Shown piece by piece: positions 33,068 through 40,434 of a stretch of 40,625 bases of DNA. The notes under the pieces are model-generated. The model saw nothing but the letters and a program-made list of their open reading frames with translations, had not been told where the DNA came from and made no database searches. The DNA comes from Acidobacteriota bacterium. GTDB taxonomy: Bacteria > Acidobacteriota > Terriglobia > 2-12-FULL-54-10. How positions within the stretch are numbered: position 1 is the first letter of the stretch; the number at the start of each line of letters is the position of its first letter. A program made the position numbers and the translations under genes. The DNA lies in the NCBI GenBank assembly GCA_016191085.1, contig JACPPJ010000052.1:1-40625 (forward strand), in the 5' to 3' direction.

Positions 33068-33537
33068 TCCCGTGCACGGGCCGCCCGCCGGTGGTTACTC
33101 CTTTCCACTGGCCAGGCGGCCCACTTCTTGGATTGACCATCTGACTTTCCGCCAGCTCGACATGCTGAAGGTCGGCGTGGCCGGATTGACCGACCTTAAG
33201 CGCCGCTTGCGAGCGGGCCTGGGTCCGACCGGCATGCCCGCGAAGTCGCTGGCGAAGCGGTACGCGATTCAAAAAAGCAAGCACGGCAAGGGCAACAAGC
33301 GTGATTTATGGTTCACCGGAAAAATGCTGGGGAACTTACAAGTTCGCACCGTTTCTGACCGGCGAGGTGATTGCGCGGCTTACATCGGCAAAAGAGCGGC
33401 TTAAGGCGGCGGTGAATCAGCGCCGCGAACCGTGGCTAGTATTCTCCCCAGCGAATCGGGGCGCCGTTTTGGAGGCTGGCCGACGAATGTTAGTGCAAAT
33501 AAAAAATAGATTGGTGGTGCCCATACATGGCAGGTGA
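33054..33537 (+). pseudogene. Frameshifted phage virion morphogenesis protein
   Basis: Starts at GTG 33054 (GGGGAG upstream). The first part includes LKRRLRAGLGPTGMPAKSLA, KRYAIQKSKHGKGNKRDLWF and TGKMLGNLQVRTVSDRR, and resembles tail-completion/virion morphogenesis proteins (gpG/gp10-like, R-D-L-x-F-T-G-x-M-L-x-x-L-x-V-R). The frame then breaks; the continuation VIARLTSAKERLKAAVNQRR and WLVFSPANRGAVLEAGRRML is in the next frame. Dropping one G at about 33362 restores it. Its end overlaps the tape-measure ATG by 11 bp. Probably dead, unless the break is a sequence error. Confidence 0.7.
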
Positions 33538-36139
33538 AAGTAATCGGTTGGAGCTTGTCGTAGACCTCAATACCGGCAACGCTGAGGTTTCGGCGAAGTC
33601 GATGGATCAGACTATCGGGCGACTCGGGCGGACGCCGGCGACTCGACCAAAAAAGCCGCGCAGGGGTTTGACGGCCTGGGTGATGGGCATGGCAAAAGGT
33701 GTGCTGGCCGGCAACGCAATTTATGACACGATGAAACGCGCGGTTGCCGCTTTCGAAAGTTTCACGTTCGGCGCAATCCGCCAGGCCGACGAGATGGGCA
33801 AAGCGGCCCAAAAAATCGGGATGGGGATTCAAGAGTATTCGGAGCTGCGCCACATCGCGGAGCTTTCCGGGATTGCAATCGGACAGTTGAGCACGGGAGT
33901 GGGAATTCTGTCCAAAAACATGTTGGAGGCCGCGCGCGGTTCCAAGACGCAGAGAGATGTGTTCGCAGCTCTGCGTGTCGAGTTCCAAAATTCTAATGGT
34001 ACGCTGCGCGATGTGAACGCAGTTCTGGAGAGCCTAGCCGACCGATTCCAGGCCATGCCAGATGGCGCTACTAAGACCGCGTTAGCGATGGCACTGCTTG
34101 GGCGTTCCGGCAAAGAGATGATTCCGCTGTTGAATCAAGGCGGGGATGCGCTGCGAGCTACGCGCGCGGAAGCGGGCGAGCTCGGGCGAGTGATCACTGA
34201 GCAGACCTTCCGTGCTGCGGAGCAATTCAACGATAGCCTCACTCGGCTTAAGGGCGCCGTCGAAGGTGTCAGTTTTAAGTTAGCCGCTGCGCTGTTGCCG
34301 GAGATGAATCGCCTGACAGACGGTGTATTGCGATTCGTCAAAGAATCAGAAGGTGTCAACCAGGTTGCTGAATCGTTCCGGTTTTTGTTCCGCGAAATCG
34401 CCACGTTCGGAACTGTCGCAGTCGGGGTCATGCGCCAGTTGCTTTTAGGTATGGCCACAGGATTACAGGCCAACCTCCAAATGGTCTCGCTCGATTTCAA
34501 AAAAGCCATTGCCACGCTGCGGGCGGGCGGCTCGGAGATGGTCCTGAATTTCGAGTCGTCTATCAATGCGGTCAAAAAAATATGGGATTCCACCCCATCG
34601 GCTATCCGCGAGACCGGCCCGAAACTCCGAGGCGCGCTGACAGATAATATCGTCATTGCGGGTGAGGAAGCAGCAAGGCAATTCGAAAAATGGGCAGATG
34701 CCTATGATCGAATGAATGACCGGCTTGTGGAATCGATCAAGCGGACCTCGCCCTACCTTCGACAGATTGCCGCGCTGGCAAAGGTTGAGGGGGATGCGAT
34801 GGTTGAGGCCATCAAAAAAACCTCACCATACTTAGAGGAACAAGCTGCCCTACAGGCGATGTTGGCTGCCGCCGCGCATAGCCGGCGCGAATCGGAAGCG
34901 GCAGACACCCAGCAGCGGATTGTGATCGCAGAATATGAGCGCGGGCAACTCGAGAAGCTCACTCGCGAAGCGCAGGATCGCTACATGGAGGTGTTCAATT
35001 CACTAAAGTCGCAGGCCGGCGGTGTATTCGATGCCCTGGTGACTAAATCGAAATCGGCATGGGAAACCATCGGGGATCTCTTCAAGACCACCATCCTGAC
35101 GGCCATTAAAGATACCTTCTCGACCGTGATTGCGCAGTTCCTGACGCCCTTTATGGCGGCCATGCGGCAGGCCATCACCGGAGGCGCGACTGGCGGCGGG
35201 TTCAGCCCCGCAACCGCCATGGGTGCGGCACTGCCGGCAATAGGCGGCTTCGGCGTGGCCGGTCCCGGCGGGACCGCCCCGACATTCCCGACCGGCGGGG
35301 CTGGAGCAGGCGGGCTGGCCGGCGGCATCTTGCCGGGCCTGAAGTCGCTCATGGGGATTGGCGCTGGAGCAGCGGCATTTGGCGGTGGGATGGGCGGCTC
35401 AATCGCCGGAGGATTGACCTCGCCGGCGGCGGGGCTGGCTGGGTTATTGATGCTTACCTCCGGGGCGCGCGGAGCCAAGGGGCTCGGCCTCAACATGGCG
35501 GGCGGATTCCTTACGGGCGCCAGTATCGGCATGATGCTGGGCGGACCCATCGGCGCCGGCATCGGCGCTCTTGCGGGAACCGCTGCGGGCGGGATCAAGG
35601 GCCTCATCGGAATGTTCGGTAAATCCGCCGAGGACAAAGCCAAAGAGAAAATCAAAGCGGCCTACGGCATCACGATTGAGCACAAAGGCGTGTTGCAGCA
35701 GATCGTGGAGATGGCCAAGCAATTCGGCGGCAACCTCGACACGGCCATCCGCTCGCCGCAGATCCGCGATCTCATCTATCTCTACGGCATGACCAGAGGT
35801 CACAATGCCGGCGGGCTGACCCCGATGAGCCCGGTGATTTCCATGGCGCAGTCTGGGGGTGTGCTATCTATGCAATCCGGCCCTGCGTTTGGCGGCATGA
35901 CCACCACTATTGACCGCATCAGCGCGGGGCGCCCCTCGAACGGGACGCCGACAGTCCTGCAAGCGACAATAAAAATTGACGGGGCGGCAACTACAGCCTT
36001 GCTCCGTGGGGAGGCAGTCGATGTTATTACAAAAAATTCGCGGCTTGTTTCAAATGCTGTCGTATCTGGTCACCAGGCCAGCGCGGGGCGCCGGGAACTC
36101 GCCGCCAGCACCTTTGGCCCTGGAGAGCTCGTCAGCTAA
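33527..36139 (+). CDS. Phage tail tape-measure protein
   Basis: 870 residues. The N-terminal half, GAIRQADEMGKAAQKIGMGI, then ELRHIAELSGIAIGQLSTGV, matches the conserved head of TP901-type tape measures (LNEELRRLKGAVEGVSFKLA style text). The last 300 residues are Gly/Ala-rich membrane-like segments (GGSIAGGLTSPAAGLAGLL, MLGGPIGAGIGALAGTAAG) as is normal for these proteins. It fixes tail length in a siphovirus- or myovirus-like tail. The middle holds a repeat: ESIKRTSPYLRQIAAL and EAIKKTSPYLEEQAAL. It is intact although its upstream partner is frameshifted. GGTGG lies eight bases before the ATG. Confidence 0.9.
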   Translation: MAGESNRLELVVDLNTGNAEVSAKSMDQTIGRLGRTPATRPKKPRRGLTAWVMGMAKGVLAGNAIYDTMKRAVAAFESFTFGAIRQADEMGKAAQKIGMGIQEYSELRHIAELSGIAIGQLSTGVGILSKNMLEAARGSKTQRDVFAALRVEFQNSNGTLRDVNAVLESLADRFQAMPDGATKTALAMALLGRSGKEMIPLLNQGGDALRATRAEAGELGRVITEQTFRAAEQFNDSLTRLKGAVEGVSFKLAAALLPEMNRLTDGVLRFVKESEGVNQVAESFRFLFREIATFGTVAVGVMRQLLLGMATGLQANLQMVSLDFKKAIATLRAGGSEMVLNFESSINAVKKIWDSTPSAIRETGPKLRGALTDNIVIAGEEAARQFEKWADAYDRMNDRLVESIKRTSPYLRQIAALAKVEGDAMVEAIKKTSPYLEEQAALQAMLAAAAHSRRESEAADTQQRIVIAEYERGQLEKLTREAQDRYMEVFNSLKSQAGGVFDALVTKSKSAWETIGDLFKTTILTAIKDTFSTVIAQFLTPFMAAMRQAITGGATGGGFSPATAMGAALPAIGGFGVAGPGGTAPTFPTGGAGAGGLAGGILPGLKSLMGIGAGAAAFGGGMGGSIAGGLTSPAAGLAGLLMLTSGARGAKGLGLNMAGGFLTGASIGMMLGGPIGAGIGALAGTAAGGIKGLIGMFGKSAEDKAKEKIKAAYGITIEHKGVLQQIVEMAKQFGGNLDTAIRSPQIRDLIYLYGMTRGHNAGGLTPMSPVISMAQSGGVLSMQSGPAFGGMTTTIDRISAGRPSNGTPTVLQATIKIDGAATTALLRGEAVDVITKNSRLVSNAVVSGHQASAGRRELAASTFGPGELVS

Positions 36140-36416
36140 CGGGCTGACGGTTTCATTCAGAGCGACCGCAGCAGAACTCCAGGCGCTCCCGGAATGGCAT
36201 CGAGAGGTGTATTGTCGCTTGCTCTACGGTGCGCACCGTGCAGCGGCAGGGCTTGGACCAGCGGCCAGTACGGGGGGTGTCGCTGGCGAGATGCACGTCG
36301 CGGAACATTCCGTCGAGCACGCGATCGCGGAATTGGCCCGCCGCGGGCTGGTTGCGGTAGGCGGCGCCGATACGAGCAACACTGTCACGGGTCCGGGACC
36401 TGCGAATCCGTGCTGA
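36021..36416 (+). CDS. Small winged-helix-like phage protein
   Basis: 131 residues from ATG 36021, which has GGGGAGG six bases upstream; it overlaps the end of the tape-measure gene by 119 bp. The later half (LPEWHREVYCRLLYGAHRAA, EMHVAEHSVEHAIAELARRG, LVAVGG) has the layout of a short winged-helix DNA-binding domain. A basic hydrophobic N-terminus (MLLQKIRGLFQMLSYLVTRP) could bind membrane or protein. Function unknown. Confidence 0.65.
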   Translation: MLLQKIRGLFQMLSYLVTRPARGAGNSPPAPLALESSSANGLTVSFRATAAELQALPEWHREVYCRLLYGAHRAAAGLGPAASTGGVAGEMHVAEHSVEHAIAELARRGLVAVGGADTSNTVTGPGPANPC

Positions 36417-36508
36417 GGCTCTACAAGAGCTTCGGTGAAACACCACACTTTCTATACTACCGGCTCGCCCAGGCGATGTCACTGGCACTACTTCGGGCGG
36501 GGCCATGA
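36410..36508 (+). CDS. Possible 32-residue coupled ORF
   Basis: GTG 36410 overlaps the stop of the preceding gene (GTGCTGA). The peptide LRLYKSFGETPHFLYYRLAQ then AMSLALLRAGP has a protein-like composition. It could be a tiny coupled gene, or the displaced end of the preceding gene after another frameshift. Confidence 0.35.
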   Translation: MLRLYKSFGETPHFLYYRLAQAMSLALLRAGP

Positions 36509-36516
36509 GGTGAAAC

Positions 36517-36720
36517 ATGGACATACTGGAACATACCGCACACAAAGCGACGGCTCAGGACATTGTTGCGATTGTCAAAAAGTTCTCTACGGGGGAAGCG
36601 TTGGCAATTCTTGATTTAGTAAAGGCGCAACTATCCATTCGGGAAGCTATGCACCAGAGAATTACAGATCAGGAAACAGGATCGGTTTCAGAATATTCCG
36701 AGAGAGTTCAGCCACGGTAG
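36517..36720 (+). CDS. Small hypothetical phage-island protein
   Basis: 67 residues, helical, with HKATAQDIVAIVKKFSTGEA and LAILDLVKAQLSIREAMHQR. ATG 36517 has GAGGTG four bases upstream. No family recognised. Its last 59 bp overlap the convergent minus-strand gene. Confidence 0.65.
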   Translation: MDILEHTAHKATAQDIVAIVKKFSTGEALAILDLVKAQLSIREAMHQRITDQETGSVSEYSERVQPR

Positions 36721-37084
36721 GTTCGATGGAACGGCCAGGGAAATGGATGCCAAGATCAGATAGCTCAAGCGGCATTTCCCACTTTTGGGAATTTGGGCAG
36801 TGCTCATAAGAACACTGAATTACCCTCCGCTCTGGGCTTGTTCCTATGGAGGCAGACGAATTGGAATGGGCGAATGATCGCGTTACGGAGATGGACTCCG
36901 AATACCCATGCAGGAAGAAAGCCTTAACTTCTTCCCTCGGGAATTCTTGCTCAAATTGAGATAGGTCAGCCTGAATGGTGGTTAGCAATAGTTTCATAAA
37001 AGCTGGAACTGCGGCACGAAAAGATTTTATCGCAGCGACCCTTATACGCTCTTTCTCTGCAAGCGGCTTGATCCAATCATCCAC
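36662..37084 (-). CDS. Hypothetical protein downstream of the zinc-ribbon gene
   Basis: 140 residues from GTG 37084 (VDDWIKPLAEKERIRVAAIK), with GGGGAGG six bases before the start. The frame continues 49 codons upstream, but that part overlaps the zinc-ribbon gene. A helical first half (SFRAAVPAFMKLLLTTIQAD) is followed by a part with CSYEHCPNSQKWEMPLELSD. No family recognised. It overlaps the preceding gene by 8 bp, so the pair is translationally coupled. Confidence 0.65.
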   Translation of the reverse strand: MDDWIKPLAEKERIRVAAIKSFRAAVPAFMKLLLTTIQADLSQFEQEFPREEVKAFFLHGYSESISVTRSFAHSNSSASIGTSPERRVIQCSYEHCPNSQKWEMPLELSDLGIHFPGRSIEPTVAELSRNILKPILFPDL

Positions 37085-37262
37085 GATTAGCCTCCCCAGC
37101 CACGTTTTTCCTGGGCCTACCGCCCTTAAACGATTTGCGTTTGGCTGCGATCTCCCGAAAGTATTCCGGGCCGCGCTTGGCTGTTTTGCGGCCGCCGAGC
37201 CTGCCAGCTTCGGCGGCAACAATGCTATCACTAATTTTCTTACCGCAGTGTGGGCATTTCAT
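37077..37262 (-). CDS. Small zinc-ribbon protein with basic tail
   Basis: 61 residues: MKCPHCGKK gives one CxxC zinc-binding pair, followed by AAEAGRLGGRKTAKRGPEYF and a basic tail KRKSFKGGRPRKN. Such short basic proteins occur in phages and genomic islands. The ATG has no ribosome binding site, but the promoter at 37269-37297 puts the transcription start at about the ATG, so the mRNA is probably leaderless. First gene of a two-gene minus-strand unit. Confidence 0.7.
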   Translation of the reverse strand: MKCPHCGKKISDSIVAAEAGRLGGRKTAKRGPEYFREIAAKRKSFKGGRPRKNVAGEANRG

Positions 37263-37297
37263 GCTGCAAAGTTACAGCATGGGTTGCTGTTTGTCAA
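37260..37297 (-). promoter_or_regulatory. Promoter with overlapping operator-like palindrome
   Basis: On the minus strand TTGACA (37292-37297), 17 bases, then TAACTT (37269-37274); alternatively TGTAAC at 15-base spacing. A palindrome CATGCTG-N8-CAGCATG (37260-37281) covers the -10 region and the start codon, a good place for a repressor, possibly the product itself. Confidence 0.55.
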
Positions 37298-37363
37298 GTG
37301 AAGAAAATGTATGGTGAAGAAAATGTATAAGGTCCAGGAAAGAATGTTCCAGGAAAAGAATGT
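37298..37363. repeat. Four 15-16-bp tandem repeats (iteron-like)
   Basis: GTGAAGAAAATGTAT occurs at 37298-37312 and 37314-37328 (period 16). TCCAGGAAAGAATGT (37333-37347) and TCCAGGAAAAGAATGT (37348-37363) follow. All four share an AAGAAAATGT-like core. They lie between divergent genes of the island, where a replication origin or a repeated operator would be expected. Confidence 0.65.
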
Positions 37364-37391
37364 TCTGACAGGGTAGCAACCGGGGGCGTAT

Positions 37392-37438
37392 GGTGCAAGT
37401 CAGCGGGCGCCCCGCCAGCGGTAAACTGACGAGGCACC
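37392..37438 (+). promoter_or_regulatory. Structured leader candidate
   Basis: Three nested stems: GGTGC/GCACC (37392-37396, 37434-37438), GTCAG/CTGAC (37399-37403, 37426-37430) and an inner GCGGG-CGC-CCCGC (about 37403-37415). It ends 16 bases before a GAGGAGG ribosome binding site. Leader control of the genes from 37467 is possible. Confidence 0.4.
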
Positions 37439-37466
37439 CTAACCAAAGCACCTACGAGGAGGCGCA

Positions 37467-37763
37467 ATGGCTTTTAGCATTTTACCCGCCGTAACCTGCA
37501 AAATCCATTTCCAACCCTCCTTCGGTGTAATTCATTGGAGGAACCCATGCAAGCACTGCGCAAGAAGTCAATTTCAAATACCCCCGCCAACAAGCGCCTG
37601 GCCGCCGAGAAAAGCATCACGGAATTCCACGAGAAGCGAGCTCGTGTATTGTGCGCCGCATCCAAAACCCTTGACCGTTACGCCACGATGCTTCACAAAA
37701 TATCTGGAGAGCTTTATCGCCTTAACGTCAGGCTCGGCGCTGACTACGGCCAGCCGTTCCTAG
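37467..37763 (+). CDS. Doubtful ORF with a strong ribosome binding site
   Basis: ATG 37467 is preceded by GAGGAGG. The first 25 codons (MAFSILPAVTCKIHFQPSFG) stand alone; the rest overlaps the better gene at 37547 in another frame and looks non-coding. It may only be a leader peptide that feeds ribosomes to the next gene. Confidence 0.25.
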   Translation: MAFSILPAVTCKIHFQPSFGVIHWRNPCKHCARSQFQIPPPTSAWPPRKASRNSTRSELVYCAPHPKPLTVTPRCFTKYLESFIALTSGSALTTASRS

Positions 37764-37927
37764 ATAGCGATCACGACCAGTCTGACGAAATCGAAGAGGC
37801 CCGCCGGCGCATTCGCCCGGTATTTGAGGCCTTATCAAATGCCGCAAACGATCTGGTGTTGGAAGCTGACGCCCATCGGAAATTGGCGCGGCAATCTGGA
37901 GCGCAAAAGGCGGTGCTAAATGCCTAA
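37547..37927 (+). CDS. Hypothetical helical phage-island protein
   Basis: 126 residues from ATG 37547 (GGAGG six bases upstream). Long helices: RLAAEKSITEFHEKRARVLC, TLDRYATMLHKISGELYRLN, then EIEEARRRIRPVFEALSNAA. No family recognised. Its stop overlaps the next start by 8 bp (ATGCCTAA). Confidence 0.7.
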   Translation: MQALRKKSISNTPANKRLAAEKSITEFHEKRARVLCAASKTLDRYATMLHKISGELYRLNVRLGADYGQPFLDSDHDQSDEIEEARRRIRPVFEALSNAANDLVLEADAHRKLARQSGAQKAVLNA

Positions 37928-38048
37928 GCAGCAAAAAACCCTCTCGGTTGTGATGGCTTCTCGTAGATTACCACCGAAGAAATCGCCGTCAATCAATCAT
38001 AGCGAAACCCCACTGGAACGTTTCGAGCGGCTCATGGGCGGCGCCTAA
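37920..38048 (+). CDS. 42-residue coupled phage-island protein
   Basis: ATG 37920 overlaps the end of the preceding gene by 8 bp. The peptide starts MPKQQKTLSVVMASRRLPPK and ends ETPLERFERLMGGA. The small size, basic N-terminus and overlap are typical of phage accessory proteins. Function unknown. Confidence 0.55.
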   Translation: MPKQQKTLSVVMASRRLPPKKSPSINHSETPLERFERLMGGA

Positions 38049-38053
38049 CCGAA

Positions 38054-38407
38054 ATGGGTCACGCAATATCTCCTCACGCAGTTCTCTACCAGCAGAAACA
38101 ATTGTCGGATGCGAGGAATTTGAGGCTTCAATTGCCGGCAGGTGAGGAGCACTACCGTGCGCGGTCACTGCTAGACGCTGATATAGCCATCATTGAAGTT
38201 TGCCTTGGCACTGTCGCCCATGAAGCAGAAGGGATATTCATACTTACCGACGGCATGATCGAACCAGGGCCACTCACAGCGTTCATGTCGGAGGATAAGC
38301 TGCAGTTTATGGTAAGTCGCGCCCCACGGAGGAGTTCAGCGAAGGCGCGGCACCGCTTGTTACAACGCCAAGACAGGGCCGAATGCGGCGGCTTCGGCCT
38401 TCACTGA
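38054..38407 (+). CDS. Hypothetical phage-island protein
   Basis: 117 residues. The part QLSDARNLRLQLPAGEEHYR, DADIAIIEVCLGTVAHEAEG looks like a folded protein; the C-terminal end is basic. ATG 38054 is five bases after the preceding stop, without a clear ribosome binding site. No family recognised. Confidence 0.5.
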   Translation: MGHAISPHAVLYQQKQLSDARNLRLQLPAGEEHYRARSLLDADIAIIEVCLGTVAHEAEGIFILTDGMIEPGPLTAFMSEDKLQFMVSRAPRRSSAKARHRLLQRQDRAECGGFGLH

Positions 38408-38435
38408 ATCGGTCGGCGGGGTAGGAGCGTAGCGC

Positions 38436-38984
38436 ATGGATGAATCGAAAATTCCACCAGTACCAAATAAACTGAGGTCGTTTGCGAACCCGCCCAGCAG
38501 CCTGCGAATTAAGGGTATTGATGGCCTGTTACGCACCGTAAATGTGCGACTGCCCACCGGGGTAGAGGAGAGCCAAATACTCAAATCATTTAGGTTTGTT
38601 GACGAACGACTGACGGTTGCAGGGTATAGGGCGGAGATCCGGACTGCCATGCACGCTGGAGGTTTCTTGATTACGAGAAATTGGGATATCGGAGCAGGGT
38701 ATACGTCTAGGTCCGCGAACATTATCATTCTGAATGCCAACATGTTCGATCATACCCGCAGCAGAGATGTCTTCGAAGAATTTTGCGTCACGGTATTGCA
38801 TGAACTGCTGCACTTTTTCCAAAAGGGTGCGGACGAGACGTACACTTCTGGTTCTGAAGAGGAAGCCCGTCACGATTTGGCTACGTATGGATTGCTTGGA
38901 ATTGGGATTCCGGTCCACCATTGGGCGTTCAAAGTTTATCCACATCTCCTGACAGAACTACAGCAACCCGGCGTCGGAAAATAG
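38436..38984 (+). CDS. Putative zinc metallopeptidase-like protein (HExxH)
   Basis: 182 residues with HELLH at 122-126 in VTVLHELLHFFQKGADE, and acidic residues 14-20 positions later (SGSEEEARHD) that could give the third zinc ligand, in the style of gluzincin-like small peptidases. Before it is NIIILNANMFDHTRSRDVFE. There is no signal peptide, so it acts in the cytoplasm, perhaps on a regulator, as with ImmA-type peptidases; the motif alone does not prove activity. GGAG lies a few bases upstream of the ATG. It is next to the integrase. Confidence 0.7.
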   Translation: MDESKIPPVPNKLRSFANPPSSLRIKGIDGLLRTVNVRLPTGVEESQILKSFRFVDERLTVAGYRAEIRTAMHAGGFLITRNWDIGAGYTSRSANIIILNANMFDHTRSRDVFEEFCVTVLHELLHFFQKGADETYTSGSEEEARHDLATYGLLGIGIPVHHWAFKVYPHLLTELQQPGVGK

Positions 38985-39032
38985 GAGCGCAGGATATGGC
39001 AGTCTACAGGCCGAAGTACAAAGACCGGTAAA

Positions 39033-40238
39033 TTGGTGCGCTCAAGCGTCTGGTGGTATGACTTCATCTTTGCGGGAAAGCGCATCCGTGAGTCAACCGA
39101 AACGACTCGTAAGACCGTCGCCCGGGATGCCGAGACCAATAAGCGCCGGGAACTCGAACGCGCCTATGCCGGTCTGCCTACGCAAGAGGCCAGTCGGCGC
39201 GTGCAGTCCGTATCCGAACTGGTGAAAGCATACAAGGCAAACTATGAAGTCAATCACCGGCCGAAGTCGGTTCAATGGGTGAAGGATCGGACGGCGCACG
39301 TTACGCGGCTCATGGGCAACCTACTGCTACCAGACTTGACCGAGGCGCGTGTCACCCGCTACATGCAGGAACGGATAGAGGAAGGCGCCGGAAACCGAAC
39401 CGTAAACATGGAACTGCTCTGCCTCTCCCGTGCGATCGGCAAGACATGGCGCGAACTCTGGCCGAAGGTGAAGAAACTGGAGGAACCAACCAGCATCGGG
39501 CGGGCATTGTCCATGGAAGAAGAACGGGCGATCCTCGCAGCCGCCATGAAGAATAACTCGCCGCTAATCCATCCGTTCATCCGAATTGCGCTTCTCACCG
39601 CGATGCGGCATGATGAGATACGGAAGCTCCAATGGAAGCAGATTGACCTGGAGAAGCGCGTTATAACGGTTGGCAAGGCGAAAACATCCGCTGGCACGGG
39701 GCGCGAAATTCCGATGAATCAGGACCTGTACGCTACGCTGTCCATGCACGCATCGTGGTACGCCAAGAGATTCGGCCCGCTACAGCCTGATTGGTACGTG
39801 TTCCCTCGGTCGAACCGCGCACAGCCTACCGACCCGACTCAGCCCGCGACGGCCATCAAGACGGCCGGGGAATCCGTCAGGAAAGAGGCTGGCGTTATCC
39901 TGAGCGACAAGCCATCAGAATACGGGAAGCGCAATCGCCGAGTCAGGACACGGGAGAAAAGGGAAAAGGAACCCGAGCCGCTGAAATGCCGGTTCCATGA
40001 TCTGAGGCATACGACGCTTACGAAGATGGCAGAGGCGGGCGTCCCTGAGTCCACCATGCTGGCTCTGGCGGGTCACATGAGCCGAGCAATGCTCGAACGG
40101 TACAACCACATCAGAATGGCGGCCAAGCGCACAGCGATGGACGCTATCTCATTGGCCAGTCCAGAGCGAGTTTCAAACGTGCTCCCTAAAGATTCCACCA
40201 AAGTAGGCGATTCGACAAAAACGGCGCGCCTGGTATGA
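39033..40238 (+). CDS. int: Tyrosine site-specific integrase (5' end frameshifted)
   Basis: 401 residues with a SAM-like core-binding domain and the catalytic set: R192 (LLTAMRHDEI), H322 and R325 (FHDLRHTT), H348 (LAGHMS) and Y357 (LERYNHI). It should integrate or excise the island, probably at the tRNA-Lys 20 bp downstream. The start here is TTG 39033. An ATG at 38996 with GCAGGAT before it gives MAVYRPKYKD, which fits the family N-terminus but is out of frame by +1. Dropping one C of GACCGG at about 39021 joins the two as YKDGKLVRSSVWWYDF. So the native N-terminus may be lost, but the catalytic part is complete. Confidence 0.94.
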   Translation: MVRSSVWWYDFIFAGKRIRESTETTRKTVARDAETNKRRELERAYAGLPTQEASRRVQSVSELVKAYKANYEVNHRPKSVQWVKDRTAHVTRLMGNLLLPDLTEARVTRYMQERIEEGAGNRTVNMELLCLSRAIGKTWRELWPKVKKLEEPTSIGRALSMEEERAILAAAMKNNSPLIHPFIRIALLTAMRHDEIRKLQWKQIDLEKRVITVGKAKTSAGTGREIPMNQDLYATLSMHASWYAKRFGPLQPDWYVFPRSNRAQPTDPTQPATAIKTAGESVRKEAGVILSDKPSEYGKRNRRVRTREKREKEPEPLKCRFHDLRHTTLTKMAEAGVPESTMLALAGHMSRAMLERYNHIRMAAKRTAMDAISLASPERVSNVLPKDSTKVGDSTKTARLV

Positions 40239-40257
40239 TGTTTGGAGTCAGTTATTT

Positions 40258-40333
40258 GGGCCGGTAGCTCAGTTGGCAGAGCATCTGCCTTTTAAGCAGA
40301 GGGTCGCGGGTTCGAGTCCCGCCCGGCTCACCA
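40258..40333 (+). tRNA. tRNA-Lys (anticodon TTT)
   Basis: Full cloverleaf of 76 bases. The acceptor GGGCCGG pairs with CCGGCTC (one G-T). The anticodon stem is TCTGC/GCAGA with loop CTTTTAA, anticodon TTT. The T arm is GCGGG-TTCGAGT-CCCGC. The 3' CCA is encoded. It is the likely integration target of the neighbouring island. Confidence 0.97.
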
Positions 40334-40352
40334 TTTCAGACCACATAGAAAA

Positions 40353-40433
40353 ACCGGCTCCTGTTAGCAAAGCGTGGGTTATGCTGCGAGTCGCAAGAGA
40401 CAAAGCACAGAGCCACATGCGAAAGGAGCCGGT
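40353..40433. repeat. 10-bp inverted repeat covering the transposase ribosome binding site
   Basis: ACCGGCTCCT (40353-40362) is the exact reverse complement of AGGAGCCGGT (40424-40433), which contains the AGGAG ribosome binding site and ends one base before the ATG. Folding in an mRNA that starts outside the element would hide that site. Confidence 0.75.
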
Positions 40434-40434
40434 C

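Larger units (their letters stand above)
31200..40257. mobile_element. Prophage remnant / genomic island beside tRNA-Lys
   Basis: Phage-type genes on the plus strand (small DNA-packaging-like protein, virion morphogenesis protein, tail tape measure, several tiny overlapping genes) end in a tyrosine recombinase 20 bp from tRNA-Lys. There is no portal, capsid, large terminase, sheath or lysis gene, so it cannot make a virion alone. Frameshifts occur in several genes. The left boundary is not defined: I found no copy of the tRNA 3' end near 31000. Confidence 0.8.

Noticed and set aside
37298..37363. CRISPR array
   Set aside because: The repeats are only 15-16 bp and directly adjacent without spacers, and there are no cas genes.
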